Source of the DNA: Hexactinellida sp. DTS-2022
Lineage: Eukaryota; Porifera; Hexactinellida
Direction of reading: 5' to 3'
DNA length: 64,000 bases
Assembly (NCBI GenBank): GCA_028753945.1
Contig: JAPNXP010000001.1
Location: 8,608,501-8,672,500 of the forward strand
This document shows, piece after piece, positions 41,812-53,600 of the stretch (positions are counted from its first letter, which is position 1; every line of letters begins with the position of its first letter). The notes below the pieces were generated by a model. That model ran no database searches. It saw nothing but the letters and a program-made list of their open reading frames with translations, and was not told the origin of the DNA. Position numbers and translations under genes: made by a program.

Positions 41812-42858
41812 GGTGCCTACACTCAGTTAGCTAGCCTGTATGCTGCGACAAATAACTAATTCAATGAGTGTTTAACTAACAGTGCACTCGTGAAGTCCCT
41901 ATTTAGGTCACTGTTCGTGGTAAACTTGTTTCTGCTCCATCGCCCGCATCATATTTCTTATCGCACTTTATTGTTAATATGGTCATTAATTAAATTTTGT
42001 GGTAAGATTAACTATTAGCACTCGACTTAATTAGTAATAAATATCACAAGCAGATATTATGAGTAGCATATTACAAATAACTCACACATTAAAAAATTTT
42101 TTAAACGAAATTACCGTATTTCCCCGAATAATTGCCACGGCGCTTATTGTTTCGTGGGCCAAAATTATCCTGAAATTTTTATGAAAAATCCAGAATATAA
42201 TATTTAGGTCGGTTCTAATGGTTTCCACCAACAGTATACCTACCGAAGTTGCCAAAATCAATGGAATTACATTACAGTGATCAACTAATGTGTATAAATT
42301 TTATCATACCAATGTCATTTTTATTGACCCGGCGCTTATTCAAGCCCCCGGATACGGTAATTATAAGCTATAGAGTTATCAAATATTGAAAAATAACGAT
42401 ATGCCGCCCGCCCGCATCTTCGTGTGGAGCTGAAACAATATTACCATTAACACTGGCTTTATTGGAATACACTTATTTATGCTACTCTTCCTAGGTTATT
42501 TATCGCAAGTTCTATTACCGGCCTATACCAGAGGGAGACGAGAACAGTCGGACTACCTCGTCTCGACGGGGCACTTGGTTGAGACAGATCACTGAGAGCA
42601 TTAACTCCTCTTTCTCTAGCTGATAATTCAACCTCGCAACACACGCATGTAAACAGCACACAACACTGTTCCTCTTGATTAGTCAAATGTTTAACTAGTA
42701 ATGAATAATCCCTTCTAGTAATACCTCATCATCAAATGAAATTATATTGTACTATTGTGAGAATTATTATGATGCATATCAAACATGTGAGTACAGTTAT
42801 TCATAGCTTGTTATAGTATCCTACTCTTTAATTATTTTATACGTAAGTAGATTTAATA
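41812..42858. other. Intergenic repeats between RABL3 and SREK1IP1
   Basis: Ends of a broken GGCCACTG-type element are at about 41904-41960 and 42400-42465; the MITE 42114-42357 lies between them. The rest is unassigned. Confidence 0.55.
42114..42357. mobile_element. 244-bp MITE with CCGTATTTCC ends and TA duplication
   Basis: Ends CCGTATTTCCCCGAATAATT and complement of CCCCCGGATACGG; TA at 42112-42113 and 42358-42359. Internal GGCGCTTATT words appear near both ends. Related to 28881-29131. Confidence 0.75.
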
Positions 42859-43299
42859 TTATTTTCTTTTTTGTAATTTGTGTTTTTTCTTCTTTTCTTT
42901 TAGTTTTTCCCCTTCCTTTTTCAATTTTTTCTTTTCCCTATGTCTCTCCTCCGTACTGCTGTCTCTCTTCGCTCTCTTTCTATCCCCTTCCAGTGGACTT
43001 CTTATCTTCCTCTTCTTATCCTCTTTCTCGGAGTTATATTCTCCACTTTCATCGCTAGAAGACGCTCTCTTGGCGATTGAAACCGGTTCTACCTTCTTGC
43101 TGGCGACTGGTGTTACGGAGATGAAATTCATGCATTGAAATGTGAGGTGGCCGGAGAATCCACACTTTTTACAGGCGCCTTTCACACTTTTTGGTCTCTG
43201 TGTTAATCGGTTTAACAATCCCTTTACGTATTGCTGCTGGACTTCCACCGCTTCTTCGCTGGGATCTGGCAACAAAGGGTTCTTTTCATTGTGTTTCAT
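42859..43299 (-). CDS. SREK1IP1: SREK1-interacting protein 1-like (zinc knuckle, lysine-rich)
   Basis: A 146-residue single-exon gene from ATG 43299. The zinc knuckle CKKCGFSGHLTFQC (C43, C46, H51, C56) followed by MNF matches the SREK1IP1 (P18SRP) signature. The rest is Ser/Glu then Lys/Arg-rich, ending in a long basic tail, as in the human protein of 155 aa. It has about 40 extra residues before the knuckle. The family is thought to act in the nucleus in splicing through SREK1; the role here is inferred by homology. Confidence 0.85.
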   Translation of the reverse strand: MKHNEKNPLLPDPSEEAVEVQQQYVKGLLNRLTQRPKSVKGACKKCGFSGHLTFQCMNFISVTPVASKKVEPVSIAKRASSSDESGEYNSEKEDKKRKIRSPLEGDRKRAKRDSSTEERHREKKKLKKEGEKLKEKKKKHKLQKRK

Positions 43300-44697
43300 A
43301 GCTTTGTATTATTCTATAGGCATAAAGTTTAGTACAGTAGACTTATGTGAAAAATGAGAATTAATTAACTCACACATGATTTTTATTCAGGCCAAAAAGA
43401 TTGGTTTAGAACGAATAATCACCTATCGTATTACATATACAGTAGAACTCGGCTCTAACGTACCCCTCGGGAATGGAAAATAAGACGTATTATCCGAGTG
43501 TACACAGTACATACTAACCGAGGTTACCTTACATAAAGCGATCTATCAATTCCACTGGTGGCATCAAAAGTTTCCAATTTGATTATCACAATGAACAACA
43601 GCAAAACTGGTTCTGTTTTGATAGTTACAGAAACATAGGTGTTAATGTTGTAAAGGTTTAATTTCCCTAACCTATACGAGTGCATACAAGCGGCTCCGGA
43701 TAATACGAACACTAGTTCAGTCTTCAAAACCTTTTCAATACAAATTCCGGATAACGCGAACGCGAACGCATTTTGACGGTCCCCTGTGTTCGTACTAACT
43801 AACTTAACTGTTTATATAAACTAAGCAAAGTTGTTCCATAAAGGCGGAAGTAACAATACAGCAGCTGCAAGCGAAATTGAGATAAACTTACTTAAATTTA
43901 ATAACAATTTGTTAAACTGACCAAATTTATTCTTAACGCCCGTGATATTCTGTCGGGCATTGTAAACAGAGGCCATTAAGAATAGTAACTAACACATATC
44001 ACACTTGTAAATAAGCTATCCTCCCCGGGCCCCTCCAGAGATCTCATGAAAAGCCCTGGAATTTCGGTCTTTTTCATTGACACTATTACTTGTGATACTT
44101 TCATGGATACCTGGATTGTTCATGCCAAATATAAGGTATTCATACCTACCAACCGTACTGGGACATGACTCAAATAAGCTGGTTCCTGGAGGTATGGGTA
44201 TTTACAAAATACATCCCGGTGTCAGAGGAGATCCTGTTTCCCCGTGAAAATTATTCCCCCGAAACAATATTTCCCTGGAAATGTTGTACCCCTCCCTCTA
44301 TGGAATCTTCTTTTCCTGGACTTGGTAAATTGAGCTTGGTCCAGGGGGTCCTAAGGGATGTAGAATAATGCCTAGCTTATACACGGCAAATATTGTTCAT
44401 GGGAAGAGTATTCTCTGGGAAATAATGTTCAGGGAACAAAAAGATGAGGGAAGAGGATCTACTATGACAGCCAAGGAAAAATTATACAGGAGCGCTAGAC
44501 GCTCCTTTAGGAGCATGATTTTTGGAAAATTTGAATTAAGGAGAGCGAAAATTTGGAATCCTCTCCTATACCGTAACATTAATTTGTGATTTAGGCGTAT
44601 GAAAATTGGATCAGACCAGGATTAGGAGCGTATTTACAAATGGCTGTATAATACACTATTACCGTTAAATCAAAGGATTGTTTTTGAAGGCGTTTGG
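43300..44697. other. Intergenic, with pogo-like and other repeat pieces
   Basis: Pogo-like ends: CAGTAGAACTCGGCTCTAAC at 43440 and GAGGTTACC near 43527, and a diverged TACGAAC-rich piece at about 43680-43795. At about 44490-44650 is a repeat whose inverted relative lies at 63206-63375 (shared words GAGGATTCCAAA and TAGGAGCGTATTT). No gene is seen. Confidence 0.55.
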
Positions 44698-45235
44698 TTG
44701 TCACGGAAATTTGGTCCATCTGTGGAAATTTGGTCCTTCTGTGGAAAATTGGTCCCTCTGAGGTTTGTGTTTATTTAGTTACCGTATTTACTAGAATAGT
44801 AGCCTAGGCGATTTTTCGCCATATTGGGACCAAAATAATTATGAATAAGCCTGTCACTGGAAAATTGGGCCTCGAAAAATTGATCCGGTGTAAACGCGTT
44901 TTGGGGACCCCATTGTTTTAGGGACGTGGTCCCTAAAACGATGGGCGTCCCCAAAGCGCGCTTACACCGGACCAAAATTCCATGGAAAACTGGTCATAAA
45001 CCATTTTCCATGGAATTTTGGTTCCCCGGACCAATTTTTGGGGAATGGTGGGACCAAAAATTTAAGGCTACGACCATTTTTCCATGGAATAATAGTCCCC
45101 CGGACCAATTTTACCCGAAAAAATTGTTCCGGGGGGCCAATATTCCATGGAAAAATGGTACTAGGACCAGTTTTCTATGGAATATTGGTCCCCCGGACCA
45201 ATTTTCCATTGACCCGCCCAAAGATACCAATGGCC
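44698..45235. repeat. GGTCC-rich repeat
   Basis: Many diverged units such as AAATTTGGTCC, CCCCGGACCAATTTT and TTCCATGGAA. It begins GTTGTCACGGAAATTTGGTCC-like, recalling the GTCACG ends at 2444. Open frames inside are repeat by-products. Confidence 0.6.
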
Positions 45236-45253
45236 TGGAAGAGTAATTGTAGT

Positions 45254-45653
45254 TAGGCCACTGTTTGTTGGAATCTTGTTTCAGCTCCACCGCCCGCGTC
45301 AGATTTCACTCCCGAAGGAATATTGTAATTATTTCCATTATTACACATACATTTCAAGTAAGTCCACTGTTCGTTGCCAATTTTATGGTAGGGCACACCT
45401 AAAATAACCATAATTAGCATTTAGCTACTAACAAAATCAGAACCTATAACAAGCAAAACCAAAAACCATATGCAAAAACCCAACGATTTTGCATATTTTA
45501 TCAATAAGCACTCACAAATTAGAATATTTGCTGAGATAATTATTAACTATGTCGTCATCAAATAATGAGATAATTATAATGAGATGCCGCCCGCCCGCAT
45601 CCTCTGATAGACTTCGTGTGGAGCTGAAACAATATTGTCATTACAGTGGCCTA
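45254..45653 (-). mobile_element. GGCCACTG-type MITE, inverted copy
   Basis: Inverted copy of the 26172-26551 element with TAGGCCACTG and CAGTGGCCTA ends. It ends only about 85 bp before the BCKDHB start codon. Confidence 0.75.
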
Positions 45654-45738
45654 ATATGTAGTGTATATATTGTGCTATATAACCAATCCTGATTCATTCC
45701 TTTAGTATAGCCATTCTATTCAGATATTTGCCAACAAA

Positions 45739-47584
45739 ATGTTCCAACTAACTTCTACTATGAGACTCGTATCCAAATTATACAAACTCGATCTACTCCG
45801 CCCTCTCATCCAGGTGTGCACAGCCAGCACAGACTTTAACTTCCACAAGAGTACTCCCCCGCCGGAAGCTGGAGAGACAAAGGAGATGAACCTGGTGCAG
45901 TCTCTCTGCCACACCATGGATCTAGCGATGGAGCGGGACCCTAGCATGATTGTGTTTGGAGAGGATGTTGCATTCGGGGGCGTGTTTAGGTATCCTCAAG
46001 CCGTCGCTATTAAAATTATCCTGTCCGATTCTGAACTCCCTGTGTAGGTGTACCCTGGGTCTGCGGGACAAGTACGGGAAGGAGCGGGTCTTCAACACGC
46101 CCCTGAGCGAGCAGGGGATCATAGCGTTTGGCATCGGCGCAGCTGCTGGCGGGAGCACGGCCATGGCTGAGATTCAATTCGCGGATTACATATTTCCTGG
46201 GTTCGACCAGATCGTGAACGAAGCTTCTAAGTACAGATATAGATCTGGCGGTCAGTTCGACTGCGGGAAATTGGTCGTGCGAGCCCCCTACGGGGCCGTG
46301 GGACACGGGGCGCACTACCACTCACAGAGCCCAGAGGCTTATTTTGCCCACACAGCTGGTCTGAAGGTGGGGATGGAATTGGTACTGTTTTATTTGTTTA
46401 TTATCAACAGTCCGTCTTTAGGTGGTTATTCCGCGCGGGCCCCTCCAGGCTAAAGGGTTGCTGCTGTCGAGTTTTGAGGACGAAAATCCTGTTTTCTTCT
46501 TTGAGCCGAAGCGGCTGTACCGAGCTGCGACCGACAGCGTGCCGGTGGGTCCCTGGAGGATCCCCCTCGGACAGGCGGAGCTGGTGAGGGAGGGCGGAGA
46601 CGTAACGATGGTCGCGTGGGGCCGGCAGCTGCACACAGTGCTGGACGCGGCAGATATGGCCAAGCAGCAACTAGGTGATCACACAGATTGATAATTAGTT
46701 GTTTCTTAAGGCAGCCCACCTGGATACAAACCTTGATATTCTTGCATTGACTTCAGCAAGCATAGCTGTCATCGTAGAAATGCGTACATATGCAGGGTGC
46801 GAAGAGGCACAGCTGTAGTGTCGCTGCACTGTTACAGCATTGCTGCTGTTTGTATTGATCAATGACTTTATGTTGTTGAGGAATACGATTGTACTTATAG
46901 AATAGTCCCTGCACGTCGATTCAATGATCTCCGTGTTCTTTAGACTCTCTTCATATTTTAGAACATTTATACTGATTTATTCCTTGTTAACTCAGTGCAG
47001 TATGGAGTTCAAATTCACTCAATTCCATTGCAATATTATCCTTGAGCAGGAATACTGTTTATTCATAGAGCTTCCATATATTAGACCCTCTATCTAAATC
47101 TATAAAAGCCCATAAAAAATGCAAAAACTTGTAAACCTTCTATAAATTTTGTCTCCCGTCTATGGGTAAGCTATTTAAGTCAAGAAAACCTGGTCTAGAA
47201 ATGGACAGTTTCCATACGAGTTATTTCTTACTGATACAAATCCTGGAAGTGTAAAGCGGATATCACCGCTTCATCTTATCTCCTCTAGGCGTAGAGTGCG
47301 AAGTTATAGACCTGCAGACTATTCTGCCCTGGGACTCGGAGACTATATTCAGATCAGTACGCAGCACTGGCAGGCTCGTTATCGCACACGAGGCTCCCCT
47401 GACAGGGGGGTTTGCTGGAGAGATCGCTAGCACGGTCCAGGAAGCCTGTTTCCTCTCCCTGGAGGCCCCTATACAGAGGGTGTGCGGGTGGGACACGCCC
47501 TTCCCCCACGTGCAGGAACCAATCTATTTGCCGGACAGACTGAGATGCTTCGAAGCAATCAAATCGGTTATAGAAGACGCCTGA
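45739..47584 (+). CDS. BCKDHB: Branched-chain 2-oxoacid dehydrogenase E1 component, beta subunit
   Basis: Four exons: 45739-45989, 46048-46366, 46422-46674 and 47289-47584. The splice joins fall in [22 protein letters not shown] and [11 protein letters not shown] and give about 372 residues; the human protein has 392. The first 45 or so residues look like a mitochondrial presequence. Family blocks include [57 protein letters not shown] and WDTPFPH. It is the thiamine-diphosphate E1 beta chain, which with E1 alpha oxidatively decarboxylates branched-chain oxoacids in the mitochondrial matrix. The first two introns are only 58 and 55 bp; the third is 614 bp. Confidence 0.96.
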
Positions 47585-48394
47585 AATTATTTATTTCGAT
47601 AAGGTTTGTATCCTTTCTATTTACTGCAGTAGCGAATCACTGCGACTCTTATTAACGTATGGTATTTTATAACTCGGCTTATTTGCTTATTGAATTCAAA
47701 TGCGCTCTGCATTTCAATATAATTGTAATTCAGAATGGGGCCTTTTACTGACGACTCTTAACTTTTAATATCTAATTCTTAACAGAAACTCAACTGTCGC
47801 CCTCTAAAATTGTTTCTTTTTCTTGCATGTTGCACTAACTCATAATTATTCAATTATTTTAGAGTGCTGTTTATTTATGAAATATCTAAATTCGAGAGAT
47901 AATATTCAAAAATATACTTTAGTTCATTTGATATAAATTAATTTAAAATAATAATTTTAATAAATTCAGCATAATATACTCTCAAATAACTAATATATAT
48001 TTTGTTCGAGCATGCGAACTGAAAACTTGCATCAATAATTGAGTCAAAGTTATGCGTTTACAAGAGTTCCTATATTTATTACCATAATTAATCATCAATT
48101 AACCTTAGAACTTCCTAATTCCTTAGACACACTTCTGAATCTAAGAGAATATGTTAGGATTTACAATTATATACTAATTATATGTATAATTAGTAACACA
48201 CTTGACTTGCATCTATAATTAATAAAGTATTCAGTATCTGATTACACCTGTGTCTCGGGTGAAAGGGTGCATTCCTGCCATAATTTAGCTATACTATAAA
48301 TACAATTACGTAGTATTATACTTGTACTAACTAGCTAGCTCTTCAATAACTTAGTCTTAGAGTATTCTCTTCAAGTAACCACTTGTTCTGTTAA
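47585..48394. other. Intergenic, nothing recognised
   Basis: AT-rich DNA without a recognisable gene or repeat of known type between BCKDHB and the endosulfine gene. Confidence 0.5.
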
Positions 48395-48982
48395 ATGTCG
48401 GTCCAGGGCAAGTTTGTACCAAAGCCTCAGCTCATTGGGCAGGGATCTTCTGTGCAAGCAGAGGCAGAGTTCAAATCGAAATACCCAAACACTCTTCTCT
48501 CCAACAAGGATCTCCTGCGGCGCAAGGTCTCCAGTCAGGGCGGGAAGCAGTACTTCGACTCCGGCGACTACGTCATGAAGAAGAAGCTGCCCGGGCCCAG
48601 CGGGTGCCCGCCTCAGGGACACGCCCTCCTCGGCGTGGGAACCGAGGTCGCCACGGTGGACAAAATACCGATGCGAAAGACCTCTCAGAAGGCACCCGTC
48701 CCGATCACATCGCCTAAGAAGTCCTCCAACCTCCTGTCTGGCCCGGGTCTCGCCTCCACCGCCACAAACACAGAACCGCACAGAGACATCTCCCCCATGG
48801 CCACCAACCCCCCTCCCAACCCGCTCACGCGCCACATGCCCGCACACATGCAGTTCCACGAACGGGCCCCTCTCCAGCCGGCCACGATAAAGCCTCCTGT
48901 CCCCTCTGCCCCTCCCACCTCCACACTGGTCTCCTCGCCCCCTCAGGCCACCCAAGAGGCGGACCCAGACGACATGGTGTAG
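48395..48982 (+). CDS. ENSA: Alpha-endosulfine/ARPP-19 family protein with long C-terminal tail
   Basis: A 195-residue single-exon gene. Residues 8-65 carry the family core: YPN at 30-32 and the invariant FDSGDY at 54-59. Ser56 is the residue phosphorylated by Greatwall/MASTL in other species, which turns the protein into an inhibitor of PP2A-B55 at mitotic entry. After the core comes a Pro/Thr/Ser-rich tail of about 110 residues, so the protein is well longer than human ENSA (121) or ARPP19 (112). A second regulatory site in the tail (RKTS) recalls the PKA site of the family (RKxS) but lies in a changed context. ENSA and ARPP19 cannot be told apart outside vertebrates. Confidence 0.88.
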   Translation: MSVQGKFVPKPQLIGQGSSVQAEAEFKSKYPNTLLSNKDLLRRKVSSQGGKQYFDSGDYVMKKKLPGPSGCPPQGHALLGVGTEVATVDKIPMRKTSQKAPVPITSPKKSSNLLSGPGLASTATNTEPHRDISPMATNPPPNPLTRHMPAHMQFHERAPLQPATIKPPVPSAPPTSTLVSSPPQATQEADPDDMV

Positions 48983-49179
48983 CAGGCGACACCTGTCAGC
49001 AATGATTTTATAATCATCATTGTCTACTGAAAGTATGCTGATTTATAACAATACTTTTGTACTAACTGTTTAATTATGTGTTTATACCGAATTTATTACT
49101 GAGAGTTAATGGAACTGAGCACAGGGAACACATGGTTCCAATTGCAGTGTTCTAGTGATAGCTCATTCATGCGTATGTA

Positions 49180-49195
49180 TTGTTATTGTTGTTGA

Positions 49196-49241
<46 letters not shown>
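49180..49241. repeat. (TTG)n microsatellite
   Basis: About 20 TTG units with one interruption (GATG). Confidence 0.95.
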
Positions 49242-49602
49242 AGCTTTATATTTTGTGTTTCTGTCTTGCATTTATTCGTACATATATACGTAGCTCTACC
49301 CTTTCTATCAATTCATGAGATTCAGTATACTTTATTTGTTGTTGGGATGTGGTAGTGTCTGTTAGGCCACATTTATGGCATTCCATTGTGTCACTTTAGT
49401 AACAAATAGGTTTCAGGATTTGTATTTCAATTACAGTAAGTTCTTACAATAGACAAGAGGCATTTAATGTCCACTGGCCAAATGTCTCGGTGCAAATATA
49501 TCTACGTATTTAGTTTGTTTCACAAGCAATTTATTAGATAAATTATCTAACTGTACTAATTTAGGCTCTAAAGGTGTTTAGTGCATGTCCATTGTCCAAT
49601 TA

Positions 49603-49782
49603 CAGTATAACCTTGTTATTACGAACACTAGGGACCGTCAAAGTGTGTTCGCGATATCCGGAGTTCGTATTCAAATCATTTGTATTGAAAAGGCTTTGAA
49701 CGGGGCTGAAAGGGTGTTCGTATTACTTAAACCGGAATTTCGTATTCGTATTAACCGTTTCCATATAAACGAGGATCTACTG
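49603..49782. mobile_element. 180-bp pogo/Tigger-like MITE
   Basis: Ends CAGTATAACCTTGTTATTACG and complement of CGAGGATCTACTG, TA on both sides (49601-49602 and 49783-49784), with internal TTCGTATT and GTTCGTATT words typical of the group. Confidence 0.8.
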
Positions 49783-49963
49783 TATTCTAATAATAAGTTA
49801 ATAATAATGTTGCAAGTAAATCTACCGAATTAGAAGTTATTTATTAATTATTGAATGTTTAGTCGAACTAATTTATGAATTAACTACTTGGGATAACCGG
49901 TATTGAGGATACATGCGTTCTGTAGTGACGACATAACAAAATTACTAAAATAAATTAACTAAG

Positions 49964-50560
49964 ATGTCGTCTGACGTCACCGAGGCCACAGCTAGCACTT
50001 CTAGCATAAGGAGCGGAGCTCCCATAATCCGTCCCTTCAGTCCGGTGTCCGCCATGCAGCAGATGCAGCTCCTGGCGCCCTCCCTGCCCTACACGAACCC
50101 CCTGGGCCTGGGCAACCTGGTGCAGAAGAAGCCCAGAGAGGTGCGGTGGATGGAGGCCGCCATAGACAGCTGCGTCACCAAGGCGCTGGTCAGCGGGGTG
50201 GCTGGCTGGGGCCTGGGGGCTGCCTTCGGGATCCTCACAGCCGGCATGGACCCTGCCGTCAGTGGGAGCAACGCCCAGGGCGCCAAGCAGCTAAAGAACA
50301 CGCGAGAGGTGCTCTCCTTCATGAAGACTCGCGCGGGGTCCTACGGGAAGAACTTCGGCACTTTCGGGATGATGTTCATGGCTCTGGAGTGCATGCTGGA
50401 GTTCCACCGGGGCTCCACGGACCTGCAGAACACCGCAATGGCCGGGTGCATCACGGGGGGCGTCATCGGACTGAGGGCCGGGGCCATGGCTGGGCTGGGG
50501 GGCTGCGCAGGCGTGGCGGGGTTCTCTCTGGCCCTGGACTACTTCTGGAGATTCTCTTAG
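49964..50560 (+). CDS. TIMM22: Mitochondrial import inner membrane translocase subunit Tim22
   Basis: A 198-residue single-exon gene. The Tim17/22/23 domain covers about 65-195: the start MEAAIDSCVTKALVSG, GLGAAFGILTAGMD, then MKTRAGSYGKNFG, and CITGGVIGLRAG near the end, with four hydrophobic segments. It is the channel subunit of the TIM22 complex that inserts carrier proteins into the mitochondrial inner membrane. Human TIMM22 has 194 residues. It shares the strand with pecanex, whose start codon lies 112 bp after this stop. Confidence 0.95.
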   Translation: MSSDVTEATASTSSIRSGAPIIRPFSPVSAMQQMQLLAPSLPYTNPLGLGNLVQKKPREVRWMEAAIDSCVTKALVSGVAGWGLGAAFGILTAGMDPAVSGSNAQGAKQLKNTREVLSFMKTRAGSYGKNFGTFGMMFMALECMLEFHRGSTDLQNTAMAGCITGGVIGLRAGAMAGLGGCAGVAGFSLALDYFWRFS

Positions 50561-50672
50561 TGTCTAGTTTATAATGTGGCGATTTAATCTGTATTCATTT
50601 TATCACTTGTCAAGGACGTTATCATTGTTAGGTTTGATACCACAGTATTTGTAAATATATAATTAGACCGGC

Positions 50673-53600
50673 ATGTGCGCGAGGTCCTGCAGTAACAAGT
50701 TCAGACGCCTGCTGCGGCACCTCTACTACGGGCCCCTCTCCGCCCTCACCGGCGGGTATCTCATCCGCTACAAGGACGGGGTGTACCCCAACCTGGCCCT
50801 CTCCCTCATATGGCTGTGTTTCTTCCTGACCCCCCTCTCCCTCTACTATCTGCTATTCTTCGCGCAGCCGGAGTCCGCCTTCTCCGCCGCCTACTGGACC
50901 CTATACGCCGTGGCTGTAGGCAGCTTCTTCACGGGACTCAAGATAGCCAACTTCAGACTGCACCGCATATTCGACCGGGAGGACACGCAGAAGCGGAAGA
51001 AGCAGGCCACTCTGGATAAGCTGAGGCGGGAGAGGGACGCCAGGAACCAGCTGACCGGTCTGGCGGAGCAGGGAGATGACGCGGGAGCCGACAAGAGAAT
51101 GGTAAGAACATATCCATACTCACGCAACTACGTAGTTCTAAATATCTGTTTATACACTCCTGCCCTTCCTTGGTGTCTCTAGTTACTTTAGTTGCACCAG
51201 TGGAACAGGCAAACAGATTATGTTGCAACACAACCCAGCACGGTCGATATAAAACAAATTGTTCAAATATTTGGTTATGGCAAACGATATTCTTGCATCC
51301 AATTATAAATTATACCGTACAGTGGTGTTCGCCTAATAACAAGTCGCATTTTGCATTGAATTTGCTTATTATTAGGCGAACTTGCTATTAGAGGAAAAAG
51401 ATTTACATTAAATACTCGCTTGGGGACCGAAAATAACTTGCTAATTTCTATTAGAGCAATTGCTATTGTGCGAACACTACTATACTGTATACTTGTACTG
51501 CTATGTGTTTGAATGTACTTCCTGTATAGACTGTCTTCAGCGAGAACGACACTGTGCCTGAGATAGGACCCGCTGATGATATCCACACCCAGACCAGGGA
51601 CCGGCTGCTGACGGACAGCCTCTCCGAGACCAGCAGCATCAGACTCAAGTCCACCACGCCCAGTCTGCAGAACCCCGGCAGACAGAGCCCCTCCATCGAG
51701 CTCGCCACATTCTCGGAGAGCAGCGACCAGAAGAACTGGGACCTGCCCACGCCCTCTCCGCTGCTGGACCCGTCCGAAGAGCCCCCGGACGACAAGTTCA
51801 TGACCCCCGTCAAGCTGCCTCCCCCCGGCGCCAAACAGTCCCCAGAGCCCCCTGTCCCCCTCTCCAGGTCCCCCTCCCCCACTCCCTTCAAGCTGCTCAT
51901 GGCCACGGAGTCCCCCTACAAGATGCCGCCCGCCCTCGGGGAGAAGATCTCGCGCTCCCAGTCCCAGCGGGACCTGGCGGACAGCGGCTCCCAGGAGGAG
52001 GAACAGCTGGTCGGCGCCTCCATGCCCGCCACCAAGTCTATGAACACCTTCAGTGAGATACAGCTCGACCGGACGGCATTGCTCACCACGGGATTCATGT
52101 CAGACATTCCGAAGAGGATCAAAGTTACCTGCGGGCCTCTGCTCCACGAGGCATCCGCCCCCTCCACCTCCAGCGGTCAGTGTCTATAAATAGTACCACA
52201 GTCTGTGTATTGTAAATACTAGGGTTGAAACGATATACCGAATACCCGAGTATTCGTTCGAAATGATTGAACAAATATTCACTCATTTCCAAACGAATAT
52301 TAGATTGAAACGGATACTCATTCGTTTACTACTTTTGGACGACAACATTATTTTTGTTTAGATTGGAGAGATCGTAAACATAGTAAGTAATAGTTAACTT
52401 GAGTCTAATACACTTTGAAATACTCGAATATTATTTCGTTTATAAAAATAAGGTTCGTTCGTTTGATTAATTGTATTTAATTCAATTCTCGATCGAATTT
52501 ATTTCTATTTTTAGACACAATCGACAAGGACCTGGACGACCCCCTGCGGGTCCATATCCGCGAGAAGCCGCATGGCACGGAGGGAGGAGCGGAGCTGTCC
52601 AGCTCGCTGCTGGACTTCGAGCTGACCACCCCCGAGATAGAGCAGGCCATCAGCATGTCCCTTAACGTGGACAGCTCCCTCGGGGAGGGGGGGAGGGACC
52701 TGCTGCAGCACATGTCCAACGAGGAGATGGCCAAGTTCATAGAATTCTCCGTGCAGAGCGACGGACACGTCGCCTTCAGCCAGGACGACGCGACCCCGGG
52801 GGCCACGCACTTCTACAGAGACCTGGTTGAGGGCGTGCTAGTCGCGTACAAGTTCGGCATCCAGCCGGGACAGGTGCTGGAGGAGAGGATAATCGTGGAG
52901 GCCCCTCCGCGGGTCCCGCCCCGGCGACACGGCCCGAGCAGCTTCCGGGCCCGGGACACCAGCTCCAACTCCAGCTCCTCCTCCATGCGCTGGGAGCCGG
53001 TGCGCGGCAGCGCCTCCGCCAGCCCCGCCAGACGCGTGGAGACCTCCGAGATAGAGATCAGCGGACCCCCCGCCGCGCGGAAGCGCCTGGCCAGCAACCG
53101 CGCGGAAATTAACAGATTCTATATCCTCCCAAAGGTGTACATTCCTATGCGGTTTACTCGCACCCAGCTGGAGAAGTACTTCGACCGAGACCAGTCTCTC
53201 ATATTTGTTATCTACTTCGTGGTCCTGTCAGTGGCTGTGTGTGCGGCCGGGATTTCTATCCTCAGAATAGGGTTCTATAGCCACTTATTCGTGGTGTGGT
53301 TCTGCGTTATCCTGGCCTCCTGCCAGTTCTCTCTGCTGCGCACCATAGTGCCGGACCCCGCCTCCTCAGTGCACGGGTACAACAAGTACCTGGCCATGGC
53401 GAAGGCATTCTACTTCTCTTGCATATCGGCGCTAGCCCTCATCTTCAACGCTCTAGTAGCCTCCCAAACACACACATCGCTAGTCGTGTACGGTTTTGAT
53501 TGGACCAATCCGTCTGTTATTCTGTTTATCCGGGACGCTCTGCTAATCTCGCTGCTCTGCTTGCCGGCGGCAGCGATATGGGGTCTCCTCCCGCAGGTAG

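Larger units (their letters stand above)
48983..49963. other. Intergenic with microsatellite and pogo-like MITE
   Basis: Apart from the (TTG)n run and the MITE at 49603-49782 (listed separately) no gene is seen. TIMM22 regulatory DNA presumably lies in the last part. Confidence 0.5.

Noticed and set aside
48371..48955. 194-codon frame antisense to the endosulfine gene
   Set aside because: Glycine/arginine-rich mirror of a GC-rich coding exon; the plus-strand product has the FDSGDY signature.
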